From contig RPRI01000049.1 in NCBI GenBank assembly GCA_003818505.1, positions 1 through 32,509 on the forward strand: DNA of 32,509 bases, written 5' to 3'. A model generated the notes under the pieces. The model had not been told where the DNA came from, searched no databases, and saw only the letters and a program-made list of their open reading frames with translations. A program made the position numbers and the translations under genes. Of the stretch, positions 14,508 through 23,470 are shown piece by piece. Source of the DNA: Desulfobacteraceae bacterium. Its GTDB lineage: Bacteria > Desulfobacterota > Desulfobacteria > Desulfobacterales > RPRI01. Numbering within the stretch: the first letter of the stretch is position 1; each line of letters starts with the position of its first letter.

Positions 14508-16394
14508 TTGAGCATACTTAAAAATATTAACTCTCCTGCCGATTTAAAGAGTCTTACTAAGTCAGATCTTCCGGCACTTGCTGCCGAAATACGCAAACTG
14601 ATTGTTGATGTCGTATCAAAAAATGGCGGGCATCTTGCGTCAAGTCTTGGCGCTGTCGAACTTGCAATAGCCATTCATTATGTTTTCGATGCCCCTATAG
14701 ATAAGATTATCTGGGATGTAGGCCACCAAGCCTACGCGCACAAAATTATTACCGGAAGACGAGATAGATTTCATACGCTTAGAAAGCATGAAGGTATTTG
14801 CGGATTTACCAGGATGTGTGAGAGTGAATACGATTCGTTTTCAACAGGCCACAGCAGCACATCAATTTCTGCCGGACTTGGAATTGCATGCGCGAAATAC
14901 CTGAAAAATGAAACCGCAAAGGTTATAGCCGTAATCGGAGATGGTTCAATGACTGCGGGTCTTGCCTATGAGGGCCTTAATCAGGCGGGATATCTTCTTC
15001 ACAAGGAGAAGGATATCGTCGTTATATTGAATGATAACGACATGTCTATCGCACAAAACGTAGGCGCCCTCTCCTCTTTTTTAAGCAGGACGTTTTCCAA
15101 AAAATATCTCCAGGAACTCAGGAAAGATTTCGGAGAGTTATTAAGGTCTCTTCCAAAAATCGGGGACGATGTATATAAATTTGCCAAACGTTCGGAAGAG
15201 TCATTTAAAGCATTTGTAACACCGGGCATGCTTTTTGAGGCTTTTAATTTCGAATATTTCGGTCCGATTGACGGGCACAACATAAATCATTTGATAGATA
15301 TACTCGACAATATCAAGCATATTAAGGAACCTGCACTTCTTCATGTTACCACAAAAAAGGGGAAAGGTTATCTCCCTGCCGAAAAAAATCCCATATATTT
15401 TCATGGTGTTGGTAGTTTTGAGATCAAAACAGGAAATGGTATCGGCAAAAAAAATGGTATTCCGACCTACACCGAAGTTTTCGGAGAAACGATGACAGAA
15501 CTATCCAGGGAAGATGACAAAATAATTGCCGTTACTGCAGCAATGCCTGAAGGCACAGGTCTTGCGAAATTTCATGAATTGTTTCCCGAACGATTTTTTG
15601 ATGTAGGAATTGCGGAGCAGCATGGAGTAACATTTGCAGCAGGTTTGGCTACCGAAGGATTCAAGCCTGTTGTAGCAATATATTCAACTTTTCTACAAAG
15701 AGCTTATGACCAGATATTGCATGACGTATGCATAGAATCCATCCCCGTAATTTTTGCCATAGACCGCGGAGGTATTGTCGGTGAAGATGGCGCAACTCAC
15801 AACGGATTATTTGACATATCCTTTTTGAGAAACCTTCCCAATATGGTGGTAATGGCTCCAAAGGATGAAAACGAACTGCGCCGTATGCTTGTAACAGCCA
15901 TCTCCCATAATGGGCCTATTGCATTCCGGTATCCAAGAGGAACCGCTGTCGGTGTTCCTCTGGAACAGGAGATTAAACCATTGCCGATCGGCAAAGGAGA
16001 AATACTTACAAGCGGAAAGGATGTTCTTATTCTTGCAATCGGACGATCAGTTTGCGAATCATTAAAAGCGCATAACCAATTAATCAAAGAACATGACATT
16101 CATGCCACTGTGGTCAACTGCCGGTTTGTAAAACCTCTTGATACAGAATTGATTACTTCCCTTGTAAAAGAAATTCCCCGCATAATCACCGTAGAAGAAA
16201 ATATCCGTCAGGGAGGATTCGGAAGCGCAGTTCTCGAGTGCTTGAATGATGGAGATATTTCCGGTTTTATGTTGGAACGTCTTGGCATACCCGACCTTTT
16301 TGTTGAACATGGCCCGCAGGATCTGCTCAGGGCCAAATATAAAATTGATTCAAACGCCATTGTTGACGCGGCTTTGAGATTGACAGCATCGTAA
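14508..16394 (+). CDS. dxs: 1-deoxy-D-xylulose-5-phosphate synthase
   Basis: DXS joins pyruvate and glyceraldehyde-3-phosphate in the first step of the MEP isoprenoid pathway, feeding the prenyl synthase encoded just upstream. The product shows WDVGHQAYAHKIITGR, the thiamine-diphosphate motif GDGSMTAGLAYEGLNQAG, VGIAEQHGVTFAAGLA, DRGGIVGEDGATHNGLFD and the C-terminal EENIRQGGFGSAV domain. The frame is open back to an ATG at 14409 inside ispA, but that part is not family sequence. I choose TTG at 14508 (628 residues), nine bases behind AAAGGA (14493-14498); the TTG at 14505 is an equally readable alternative. Both possible starts are non-ATG, which may limit expression of this flux-setting enzyme. 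Confidence 0.95.
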   Translation: MSILKNINSPADLKSLTKSDLPALAAEIRKLIVDVVSKNGGHLASSLGAVELAIAIHYVFDAPIDKIIWDVGHQAYAHKIITGRRDRFHTLRKHEGICGFTRMCESEYDSFSTGHSSTSISAGLGIACAKYLKNETAKVIAVIGDGSMTAGLAYEGLNQAGYLLHKEKDIVVILNDNDMSIAQNVGALSSFLSRTFSKKYLQELRKDFGELLRSLPKIGDDVYKFAKRSEESFKAFVTPGMLFEAFNFEYFGPIDGHNINHLIDILDNIKHIKEPALLHVTTKKGKGYLPAEKNPIYFHGVGSFEIKTGNGIGKKNGIPTYTEVFGETMTELSREDDKIIAVTAAMPEGTGLAKFHELFPERFFDVGIAEQHGVTFAAGLATEGFKPVVAIYSTFLQRAYDQILHDVCIESIPVIFAIDRGGIVGEDGATHNGLFDISFLRNLPNMVVMAPKDENELRRMLVTAISHNGPIAFRYPRGTAVGVPLEQEIKPLPIGKGEILTSGKDVLILAIGRSVCESLKAHNQLIKEHDIHATVVNCRFVKPLDTELITSLVKEIPRIITVEENIRQGGFGSAVLECLNDGDISGFMLERLGIPDLFVEHGPQDLLRAKYKIDSNAIVDAALRLTAS

Positions 16395-16402
16395 AAAGTC
16401 AA

Positions 16403-16437
16403 TTTTTTGCCACGAAGACACCAAGGCACAAAGAAAG
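16403..16437. repeat. CCACGAAGACACCAAGGCAC-type dispersed repeat fragment
   Basis: Nine bases after the dxs stop lies TTTTTTG followed by CCACGAAGACACCAAGGCAC and AAAGAAAG. This word is familiar to me as a short dispersed intergenic repeat in many bacterial genomes, including delta-proteobacterial ones. Only one copy is present in this window and no inverted partner is seen, so it is probably a fragment. It separates dxs from tlyA and may mark the end of the operon. Confidence 0.5.
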
Positions 16438-16515
16438 GCCTGCTGATGATCTTTTTTAGGAGTCCTTCAAGATTAAAGATCTAACACAATTGTGATTTTC
16501 CCAAATGCGATAATA

Positions 16516-17268
16516 ATGCCTGACAAAAAGAAACGACTCGATATTGCCTTACATGAACAAGGACTTGTGCAAAGCCGTGAGAGAGCAAGGGGTCTTATCA
16601 TGGCCAGGAAGGTTCTCGTAAATGAAAGGATTCAGGATAAGCCTGGATTTTTAGTAGTTAAAGAAGATTTCATTTCTCTGAAAGAAACTGAGATTCCCTT
16701 TGTAAGCAGGGGTGGAATAAAACTTGAATCGGCATTAGCTGCTTTCGGCATCAATGTAAATGAACGAATATGCCTCGATGTAGGAGCTTCGACAGGCGGC
16801 TTCACTGATTGCCTTCTGAAGCATGGCGCAAAAAAGGTTTTTGCCGTTGATGTGGGATATGGACAACTGGCATGGAAATTACGGCAGGATCAAAGAGTAG
16901 TTGCCGTTGAACGAACCAATATAAGGTTCATGCCATCTGAAATGATCACATCGCTTATGGATTTTGTTACAATTGATGTTTCATTCATATCCTTAAAAAT
17001 TGTCGTACCTTCCGTTTTGAAGTTCATGAAAAAGGATGGAGCAATCATAGCTCTCATCAAGCCCCAGTTTGAAGTCGGAAAAGGCAGGGTCGGAAAAGGA
17101 GGAGTGGTGAAAGATGTCTGCCTTCACAGCGAAGTCATTAAAAGCCTGTCTGATTTCTTTTCCGAAGCAGGATTAAGCATCAAAGGTGTTATCGACTCTC
17201 CCATACTTGGCCCCAAAGGGAATAAAGAATTTTTAATTTATATGAAGCTGTCTGATGGTTTCGCATAG
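16516..17268 (+). CDS. tlyA: TlyA-type rRNA (cytidine-2'-O)-methyltransferase
   Basis: TlyA-family enzymes 2'-O-methylate cytidines in rRNA; the haemolysin name is historical. The 250-residue protein has an N-terminal S4 RNA-binding domain (about 1-62, with KKKRLDIALHEQGLVQSRERA and GLIMARKVLVNE). A Rossmann methyltransferase follows: SRGGIKLESAL, the SAM motif LDVGASTGGFTDCLLKHGA, AVDVGYGQLAWKLRQD, DVSFISL and LIKPQFEVGKGRVGKGGVV. All blocks are in the usual order. The frame can begin at a GTG (16492), but the ATG at 16516 gives the normal N-terminus; neither has a clear Shine-Dalgarno sequence. It follows dxs after a 121-base gap that holds a dispersed repeat, so it may not belong to the same transcript. 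Confidence 0.93.
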   Translation: MPDKKKRLDIALHEQGLVQSRERARGLIMARKVLVNERIQDKPGFLVVKEDFISLKETEIPFVSRGGIKLESALAAFGINVNERICLDVGASTGGFTDCLLKHGAKKVFAVDVGYGQLAWKLRQDQRVVAVERTNIRFMPSEMITSLMDFVTIDVSFISLKIVVPSVLKFMKKDGAIIALIKPQFEVGKGRVGKGGVVKDVCLHSEVIKSLSDFFSEAGLSIKGVIDSPILGPKGNKEFLIYMKLSDGFA

Positions 17269-17366
17269 TCTTTTTCAACTTGATTTTATTTCAATATGAA
17301 TATAACAAATATAAAACCTATTTTTAAAGCAGTACCGATTAAAATACAATTTAGAGAGGAGCTTAA

Positions 17367-19445
17367 ATGAGTGAAAGGTTAAACAAATTAAGAAACATTG
17401 CGCTTGTCGGTCACGGGAGTTCCGGAAAAACATCTCTATCTGAAATCATGTTATTCAAAACCGGTACAATAAAAAGACTGGGGCGTGTCGAAGACGGCAA
17501 TACTGCCATGGATTTTGAGCCGGAAGAATTAAAACGGCTTATCAGCATCAGCAGCGGATTCTATCAGTTCAACTGGAAAAAAAATATTATTTCACTTATC
17601 GATACCCCCGGCGATCAGAATTTTTTTACAGATACAATAAACAGCATGCAGGCGGCAGACGGTGTCGTTGTTGTAATAGATGGTGTTGACGGTGTAAAAG
17701 TTCAGACCGAAATGGCTTGGGATTATGCCAGAGAACTGGGCCTTCCTGCTATTATATTTATTAACAAGCTCGATCGTGAGCGTGCTGATTTTTTACGCAC
17801 TTTCAAGGATGCGGCAAATCTTTTCCAACCCAAACCGATCATTCTTCAGCTACCAGTAGGGTCCGAATCTGCGTTTAAAGGGATAGTTGACCTTATATCA
17901 ATGAAATCATATATCTATGGTTCAGATGGTAAAGTAACAACAGGTGAAATCCCTGCGGATATGATGGAATCCGCAATCAGGGAAAGAGAAGTCCTTATCG
18001 AAAACATTGCCGAAGCAGATGATAAGCTGATTGAAAAATATCTTGAAGGAGAATCTCTTTCAGATGATGAGGTCAAGGCAGCTTTGAGAAAAGGAACTAT
18101 ATCCGGAACTTTTGTTCCGGTCATATGCGGCGCAGCAATAAAGGACATAGGAATTGATCTTCTTGCGGAATTGGTTGTCAATTGCATGCCCTCACCTCTT
18201 GAAAAAGCGCCCAGAAAAGGAACCGATCCCAATGACAGCGCGAAAACAATGGAACGGGCTCCGGACTCGGAAGCCCCTTTTTCAGCCTTCGTATTCAAAA
18301 CCGTTGCCGATCCTTATGCCGGACGTCTTTCAATAATGAAAATCATATCCGGATCTCTCGGAGAAAGCGGAAATTTTTACAATGTCAATAAATCCGCAAG
18401 AGAGCGTTATAACCAGCTTCTCGTGATTGCAGGCAAGGAGCAAAAACCCATAACAGAAGCCGGTACAGGCGAGATCGTTGCCGTGGCCAAGCTTAAAGAG
18501 ACCGCAACAGGCGATACCTTGTGCGATGAAAGCAGCAAGATAAAATTTGAATGTGCGAAACCCCTTCCAACCCTCATATCATTTGCAGTCGGATCAAAGG
18601 TCAAGGGAGAAGAAGATAAAATATTTATTTCTTTGTCAAAACTTCTTGAAGAAGACAGCGCTTTGAAACTCGAACGTAATGCCGAAACGAAGGAAATCCT
18701 TCTTTCCGGAAGAGGTCAGGTTCATATAGAGGTAGTCGTTGAAAAAGTTAAACGAAAGTTCAATGTCGATGCACAGCTCAATACTCCAAAAGTTCCCTAC
18801 AGGGAGACAATCAAGAAAAAGGTTAGAGTCCAGGGAAGGCATAAAAAACAGTCCGGCGGACACGGGCAGTTTGGTGACTGCTGGATACAGATGGAGCCTT
18901 TGCCGAGAGGAAAAGGGTTTGAATTTGTCGATGCTATTGTGGGAGGTTCCATTCCCAGGCAATATATTCCTGCAGTTGAAAAAGGCATTGTGGAATCCTG
19001 TCAGAAAGGAATACTTGCAGGATTTCCATGCGTTGATTTCAGGGTAATTCTCGATGACGGATCTTTTCACGCTGTTGACTCATCTGAAATGGCTTTCAAG
19101 GTCGCAGGATCACTTGCGTTTAAAAAAGCTGTCCAGGAAGCAAAGCCTGTTCTTCTTGAGCCCGTAATGAAAGTTACGATAACAACACCCGATGAATACA
19201 TGGGCGATATCATGGGCAATCTCAACAGCCGGAGAGGCAGGGTCCTCGGCATGGATACGGCAGGCAAAAACCAGGTAATCATTGCCAATGTCCCGATGTC
19301 GGAGTTTCTGACCTATGAACCTGATTTAAGATCAATGACCGGAGGCCGCGGCATTTACACAATGGAATTTTCTCATTATGACGAAGTTCCGGCTCAGCTT
19401 ACGGAAAAGATCATTGAGGCAGCAAACAAAGAAAAAGAACAATAA
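17367..19445 (+). CDS. fusA: Elongation factor G paralogue (EF-G-2-like GTPase)
   Basis: The 692-residue protein has all EF-G domains: GTPase (1-285, P-loop GHGSSGKT 15-22, DTPGDQNF at 79-86, NKLD 133-136), domain II, the helical III, domain IV (GGHGQFGDCWIQMEPLPRGKG and GGSIPRQYIPAVEKGI) and V (MGDIMGNLNSRRGRVLGMD). It departs from canonical EF-G at the switch I motif: ELKRLISIS (residues 54-62) stands in place of ERGITI, and the P-loop has GHGSSGKT for AHIDAGKT. These are marks of the EF-G-2 type paralogues, whose role (back-up translocation, recycling or stress) varies. The str operon neighbours rpsL, rpsG and tuf are absent, again fitting a paralogue. The start follows GAGAGGAG. Confidence 0.9.
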   Translation: MSERLNKLRNIALVGHGSSGKTSLSEIMLFKTGTIKRLGRVEDGNTAMDFEPEELKRLISISSGFYQFNWKKNIISLIDTPGDQNFFTDTINSMQAADGVVVVIDGVDGVKVQTEMAWDYARELGLPAIIFINKLDRERADFLRTFKDAANLFQPKPIILQLPVGSESAFKGIVDLISMKSYIYGSDGKVTTGEIPADMMESAIREREVLIENIAEADDKLIEKYLEGESLSDDEVKAALRKGTISGTFVPVICGAAIKDIGIDLLAELVVNCMPSPLEKAPRKGTDPNDSAKTMERAPDSEAPFSAFVFKTVADPYAGRLSIMKIISGSLGESGNFYNVNKSARERYNQLLVIAGKEQKPITEAGTGEIVAVAKLKETATGDTLCDESSKIKFECAKPLPTLISFAVGSKVKGEEDKIFISLSKLLEEDSALKLERNAETKEILLSGRGQVHIEVVVEKVKRKFNVDAQLNTPKVPYRETIKKKVRVQGRHKKQSGGHGQFGDCWIQMEPLPRGKGFEFVDAIVGGSIPRQYIPAVEKGIVESCQKGILAGFPCVDFRVILDDGSFHAVDSSEMAFKVAGSLAFKKAVQEAKPVLLEPVMKVTITTPDEYMGDIMGNLNSRRGRVLGMDTAGKNQVIIANVPMSEFLTYEPDLRSMTGGRGIYTMEFSHYDEVPAQLTEKIIEAANKEKEQ

Positions 19446-19449
19446 AGTT

Positions 19450-19605
19450 AATGGTCTCGTAAAAAATCGAAATTCAGACGGCAAAGTAAAAAGATCATTA
19501 TGCAAGGCGCGCAAATCTTGAGGAATGAAGTGGACTTGCTGGTACGTTGCAATGACGAGAGATGAAGTGCAACAAAGCAGAATGGCTTTTTATGAAGCCG
19601 TCAAA
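19450..19605. repeat. Dispersed repeat with TTTTTAYGARRCC inverted ends
   Basis: The left end reads ATGGTCTCGTAAAAAATC, whose reverse complement ends in TTTTTACGAGACC; the right end (19586-19601) reads CTTTTTATGAAGCCGT. The ends are thus imperfect inverted copies. The middle, with CAAGGCGCGCAAATCTTGAGG and GTACGTTGCAATGACGAGAGATGAAGTGCAAC, has the look of a dispersed family I associate with Desulfobacterales genomes. It fills the gap between the EF-G paralogue and the converging symporter-kinase gene, and its right end supplies the stop codon (19590-19592) of the latter. Confidence 0.55.
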
Positions 19606-22304
19606 GGCAAAGTAAAAGAGAAAGTGGACCCTTTTCCGGGTTCACTTTCCACCCAGATTCTACCGTTGTGAAAATCTATAATCCGTTTGGTTATAGTTAA
19701 TCCAAGGCCGGTTCCATGGGGACGTCCATGGGCTGCATCTATCACCTGCCTGAATTTTTCAAATATGATCTCCTGATTTTCACGGCTTATACCTATACCG
19801 TTATCTGATACATCAACTCTCAGATGTTCATTTTCTTTAACTATCTTTATATTTATTATTCCATTCCTGTTGTCACAGAATTTCACCGCGTTTGAAACCA
19901 GGTTGAACATTACCTGTATAAGCCTGTCCCTGTCTCCGGAAACAAGAGGCACAATAACCGGTAATTCCAGATTCACACTGATATTTTTTTCATGGATAAG
20001 TTGGCTTGTTGCATTAACGGCTTCATTGACTATATCCTTCAAATCGATCAGGGAAATCTGCCATTCCATCCTGCCCGATTCCATTTTCTGATAATCTAGG
20101 ATCTGGCTGATAAGGCGCGTTAACCTTTTGCTTTCATTAATTATTATTCCTGTAAAATTACTGTGCTGTTCCGGACCGATATCCGGATTCTCATGAAGGA
20201 TTTCAGCAAGAGATCTCACCGAAGTAAGAGGAGTCCTTAATTCATGCGTAACAGTTGAAATAAATTCGTCCTTAAGCTGATCAAGCTCCTCGAGCCTCTC
20301 ATTTGCAGCTTTTAACTCTGAGGTTGCTTTTTCAAGCTCCCTTGAATACGCGATGACCTGCCTCGTTTCATCGAGAATATCCATGACTTCATCGATGCCG
20401 AGCGGTTCTTCTTTGACGACAGAATCGACCATGACGCGCGCTGACGCCGAGCCTATAACTCCTGCAAGCAGTTTCTCAGCATAACTAACAAAACCTGCAT
20501 CTGCCGTTAAAGCAGCCTTCCAGTCAATCTTGCGCTTTTCGGCATATGATGAAAGAGCTTCATCGGCCCTTTGCTGCCCCAGAAACCTGCTCAGAAGAGA
20601 CCGCAGATCAGGCACCGATGCCGTTCTTTTCCATATCGGAGATTCATCCGTTTCACCTGAATGCCTGAATACATCAACAAAAAGAGCGGCCTGACTGTGT
20701 TCAATCGGGGTAGGACGGCTGTACAAGGAAACTCCTGTATATGCACCTATATTAGCAAGCATGCTCCAGAAGAGTGAATGGGCTACATGATCGAAATTCT
20801 GAAGTCCGAAAAGCTGAAAGGGTTTTAAAAGCTCCATTCCAAAAGGTCCATTCTCTACAAAACTGTGGGGAAGAAAACCTGCCTGAACAAGTGACGGAAA
20901 AACTAGTGTGTATGTCCATACCAGGAAACCCGCAAGCAGTCCGGATAAAGCCCCCGCCCTTGTCCCCCGCTTCCAGAAAATACCTCCGAGTATAGAAGGT
21001 GCGAATTGCGCAACAGCGGCAAAAGATACAAGGCCTATCGATACCAGGGCATAAAACTCTCCGATAAACCGGAAATACATATAGCTTAGAAGCAGGACAA
21101 GAACTATGCTTCCCCTGCGTATTGAAAGCAGGATGCTGCTTAAATCCTCTCGTTTTGATATCTGGAAAAAAGGCACCCTTATCAGAACAGGCATAACAAG
21201 ATCGTTGCAAATCATTGTTGAGAGAGCAATTGTTTCAACAATTACCATTCCGGTGGCGGCAGACAATCCGCCAATAAAAACAAAAAGGGCAATCCATTCC
21301 TTATGTTCCGCCATGGGAAGGGTCAACACAAAGGTATCGGCGTCAGCTTGCCCCATTCCGAAATGGAGAACTCCTCCAAGCGCAACAGGCATCACGAAAA
21401 TGTTTATGGCAAGAAGATAGAGTGGGAAAAGCCATATGGCTTTGTTCAAATGCTCTTCATTCACATTCTCAACAACGGCCACCTGGAATTGCCGCGGCAG
21501 AAACATTATAGCCATCATTGACAGGAATATATATATGATCCAGTCGGTATATGCGCCAGGGCTTTCTCCCATTGTAAATATTTTTCTCAATTCAGGAACA
21601 GCCTCGGCTTTTCTGAAAACATCCCCGAAACCGTCGTATACTCCGTAAGTGACGAATATTCCTACTGCAAGAAATGCGACAAGCTTTACCATCGATTCAA
21701 ACGCTATTGCAGCTACAAGACCTTCATGGCGCTCTGTAGCTTCAAGGTGACGGGTTCCGAACAGAATGGTAAATATTGCAAGGAGGAGAGCAACATAAAA
21801 AGCCGTATCTGCAAATACCGGTATAGCTGCAAAATGAACCGGTTCTGAAATAAGAGGATACTGTTTTATAAGGAGATAGCTGGTTGAAATAGCTTTAAGC
21901 TGAAGAGAAATATAAGGTATGATTCCAAGCACCGCAATAATTGTTACTGCACCTCCAAGAGTTGTGCTCTTGCCGTAACGTGAAGCGATAAAATCAGCTA
22001 TAGAGGTTATATGATGTTCTTTGCTTATCCTTATTATTTTTCTTAATACAAACCAGCCGAGAATTGCTATAAGGGTCGGCCCTATGTAGATTGTCAGAAA
22101 TCCGGGGCCTGTGTTTACGGCGCGTCCGACACTTCCGTAAAATGTCCAGGCAGTACAGTATACTGCTAGTGAAAGTGCGTATATATAAGGATTGCTTATA
22201 ATGCTTCGTCCGGCATCCGCCCTTTTGTCGCCATAGTACGCAATTGCAAAAAGGAGTCCGATATAGCAGAATGAGACCGAAAGAATTATTCCCGTCTCAA
22301 GCAT
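19590..22304 (-). CDS. CbrA-like sodium:solute symporter-histidine kinase fusion
   Basis: A 904-residue membrane sensor. The N-terminal part (about 1-520) is a sodium:solute symporter domain with about 13 helices, starting MLETGIILSVSFCYIGLLFAIA. Then follow a linker resembling the STAC domain (about 560-650), a helical signalling segment, a HisKA domain with phospho-acceptor His687 in VTHELRTPL and a HATPase domain with NLVSNAVKF, DNGIGI and GTGLGL. All kinase boxes are intact, so this is an active kinase by sequence, as in Pseudomonas CbrA, which links uptake or sensing of an amino or organic acid to nutrient control. No response regulator lies next to it. The start follows GAGGT, and 122 bases upstream ends a small membrane protein likely in the same operon. 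The last residues and the stop come from a dispersed repeat. Confidence 0.9.
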   Translation of the reverse strand: MLETGIILSVSFCYIGLLFAIAYYGDKRADAGRSIISNPYIYALSLAVYCTAWTFYGSVGRAVNTGPGFLTIYIGPTLIAILGWFVLRKIIRISKEHHITSIADFIASRYGKSTTLGGAVTIIAVLGIIPYISLQLKAISTSYLLIKQYPLISEPVHFAAIPVFADTAFYVALLLAIFTILFGTRHLEATERHEGLVAAIAFESMVKLVAFLAVGIFVTYGVYDGFGDVFRKAEAVPELRKIFTMGESPGAYTDWIIYIFLSMMAIMFLPRQFQVAVVENVNEEHLNKAIWLFPLYLLAINIFVMPVALGGVLHFGMGQADADTFVLTLPMAEHKEWIALFVFIGGLSAATGMVIVETIALSTMICNDLVMPVLIRVPFFQISKREDLSSILLSIRRGSIVLVLLLSYMYFRFIGEFYALVSIGLVSFAAVAQFAPSILGGIFWKRGTRAGALSGLLAGFLVWTYTLVFPSLVQAGFLPHSFVENGPFGMELLKPFQLFGLQNFDHVAHSLFWSMLANIGAYTGVSLYSRPTPIEHSQAALFVDVFRHSGETDESPIWKRTASVPDLRSLLSRFLGQQRADEALSSYAEKRKIDWKAALTADAGFVSYAEKLLAGVIGSASARVMVDSVVKEEPLGIDEVMDILDETRQVIAYSRELEKATSELKAANERLEELDQLKDEFISTVTHELRTPLTSVRSLAEILHENPDIGPEQHSNFTGIIINESKRLTRLISQILDYQKMESGRMEWQISLIDLKDIVNEAVNATSQLIHEKNISVNLELPVIVPLVSGDRDRLIQVMFNLVSNAVKFCDNRNGIINIKIVKENEHLRVDVSDNGIGISRENQEIIFEKFRQVIDAAHGRPHGTGLGLTITKRIIDFHNGRIWVESEPGKGSTFSFTLPLTAS

Positions 22305-22426
22305 CTTAATACCTCAGTGCCTCAGGAGCCATTACGAAATACCCATTACATTTCCGACCCATTTGGTTACGGCTCCTTATGCCGGTTATGGCATTTCAAT
22401 GTTACAGTTATTTTTAAACAACGACT

Positions 22427-22642
22427 TCAGTCAGGAATTTCTGTTTTTAGAGGATATTTGTTTATAATTACAACAAGAACAATCGATAATATCCAGACAA
22501 AAAAAAGATACAGGTATAAAACTGGAATGCCGGATATTTTGTCTGGAATATTGAAGAGTGATAAAATGGGATAATTGTAAAGAATAACAACAAACAGAAA
22601 CAACCCTACAAGGCGCCTGCTTTTTTCCTTATCAAAAGTCAT
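22427..22642 (-). CDS. Small two-helix membrane protein upstream of symporter-kinase
   Basis: A 71-residue protein with two hydrophobic segments (about 9-29 and 37-62) separated by SLFNIPDKISGIPVL. The pattern of a first helix ending in NYPxLxLFN and a second beginning with IPxLYLYLFxVW resembles the small membrane proteins often found just before CbrA-type symporter-kinases. It may be an accessory subunit, as the small DUF485/DUF4212 proteins are for ActP-type symporters. The ATG at 22642 has a strong GGGAGGT six bases upstream; the longer TTG frame from 22657 is not needed. A 122-base gap before the kinase contains GGAGCC/GGCTCC and ATGCC/GGCAT inverted repeats, so the two may be differentially expressed. 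Confidence 0.75.
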   Translation of the reverse strand: MTFDKEKSRRLVGLFLFVVILYNYPILSLFNIPDKISGIPVLYLYLFFVWILSIVLVVIINKYPLKTEIPD

Positions 22643-22675
22643 CGGCTGACCTCCCAACCTCTATAAACGAGACTC

Positions 22676-22742
22676 TTTTCAGTACCCATAGAGGGGTATA
22701 AGTACCTTTACAAAATAATTTTCAGCCATTTTTTCAGTACCC
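22676..22742 (-). promoter_or_regulatory. Iterated CAGTACCC sites upstream of the membrane-kinase genes
   Basis: The 12-base word TTTTCAGTACCC occurs at 22676-22687 and again at 22731-22742, exactly 55 bases apart. A shorter AGTACC sits between, at 22701-22706. The first copy also forms an inverted repeat with GGGTAT just after it (GTACCC six bases GGGTAT). Repeated words of this kind in front of an operon usually mark operator sites for a dimeric or multimeric regulator. The sites lie 34-100 bases upstream of the small membrane protein start (22642). No -10/-35 can be assigned with confidence. Confidence 0.45.
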
Positions 22743-22769
22743 TTTTGTGGAATAGAAACTTGCAGAAAA

Positions 22770-23420
22770 TTATTTCTTGTGTACTAAGCATTTTTTGCAT
22801 GGAGCAAAGCCATCCAGGTAAGCATCACGCTTACCCTTATAGATTTTTATACTCTTCTTGTCAATTTTTCCGGCAAACGGACAACTTTTAAGATGAAATC
22901 TTTTTGATCTGCTGCTGCCTACATATTCTTCCTGATTATCATCCAGGTTCTGCCATATGCCTTTATTCGACAGGATGGCTTTACGCTGTGACTTTAAAAA
23001 CAGTTCTTCGTATTCAACATTCGGTTTTTTGGGCAGACAATAAGCATATCCTGCTTCTATAATAGCATTATTGATAAAAGTGCCCTCCGGCAAAAAGACG
23101 TATGCAAGAAAACGGCCGTATTGGTCATGTTTTTCATCGCCGAATTCGAGGCGCACCTTTTTTAGATAGACCATATCCCTGTTTAATTCTCTTGCTTCAT
23201 TTCCGAACGGTTCAGCCCTTGAATATTCACTTTCGACTTCCGGCGCATTTATGCCTATGTATCTTATTCGCCTTCCATCCGCCAGCACAATAGTATCGCC
23301 GTCATCCACCCATCTGACTTTGTAAAGACCGGAGCTCTCTGCGTAACTTCCCACGCATAACAGAAGCAAAATAAAACCAGCAACGAGTATATTGCAACGA
23401 ATCCGGTCGGTTAATTTCAT
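22770..23420 (-). CDS. Secreted thermonuclease (SNase family) with C-terminal Cys/His module
   Basis: The 216-residue product starts with a signal peptide (MKLTDRIRCN, then a hydrophobic core to about 24, cleavage likely after SYA at 27). The SNase domain (about 31-165) keeps the catalytic set: Asp40/Asp42 in VDDGDT, Arg53 and Glu61 in RYIGINAPE, and Arg103 in DQYGRFLAYV. After GIWQ comes a C-terminal segment, SKRFHLKSCPFA and GFAPCKKCL, with one His and three Cys. It resembles the Ada-like metal-binding tail seen on some bacterial SNases and may bind zinc. The protein should cut DNA or RNA in a calcium-dependent way outside the cytoplasm. The frame opens earlier at 23456, but the ATG at 23420 has AAGGGG upstream and gives a clean signal peptide. 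It is separated from neighbours and probably transcribed alone. Confidence 0.88.
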   Translation of the reverse strand: MKLTDRIRCNILVAGFILLLLCVGSYAESSGLYKVRWVDDGDTIVLADGRRIRYIGINAPEVESEYSRAEPFGNEARELNRDMVYLKKVRLEFGDEKHDQYGRFLAYVFLPEGTFINNAIIEAGYAYCLPKKPNVEYEELFLKSQRKAILSNKGIWQNLDDNQEEYVGSSRSKRFHLKSCPFAGKIDKKSIKIYKGKRDAYLDGFAPCKKCLVHKK

Positions 23421-23470
23421 TATATACCCCTTCGCGCTCTGGATGCAATGCAACAAATTCGGCGCAACAA

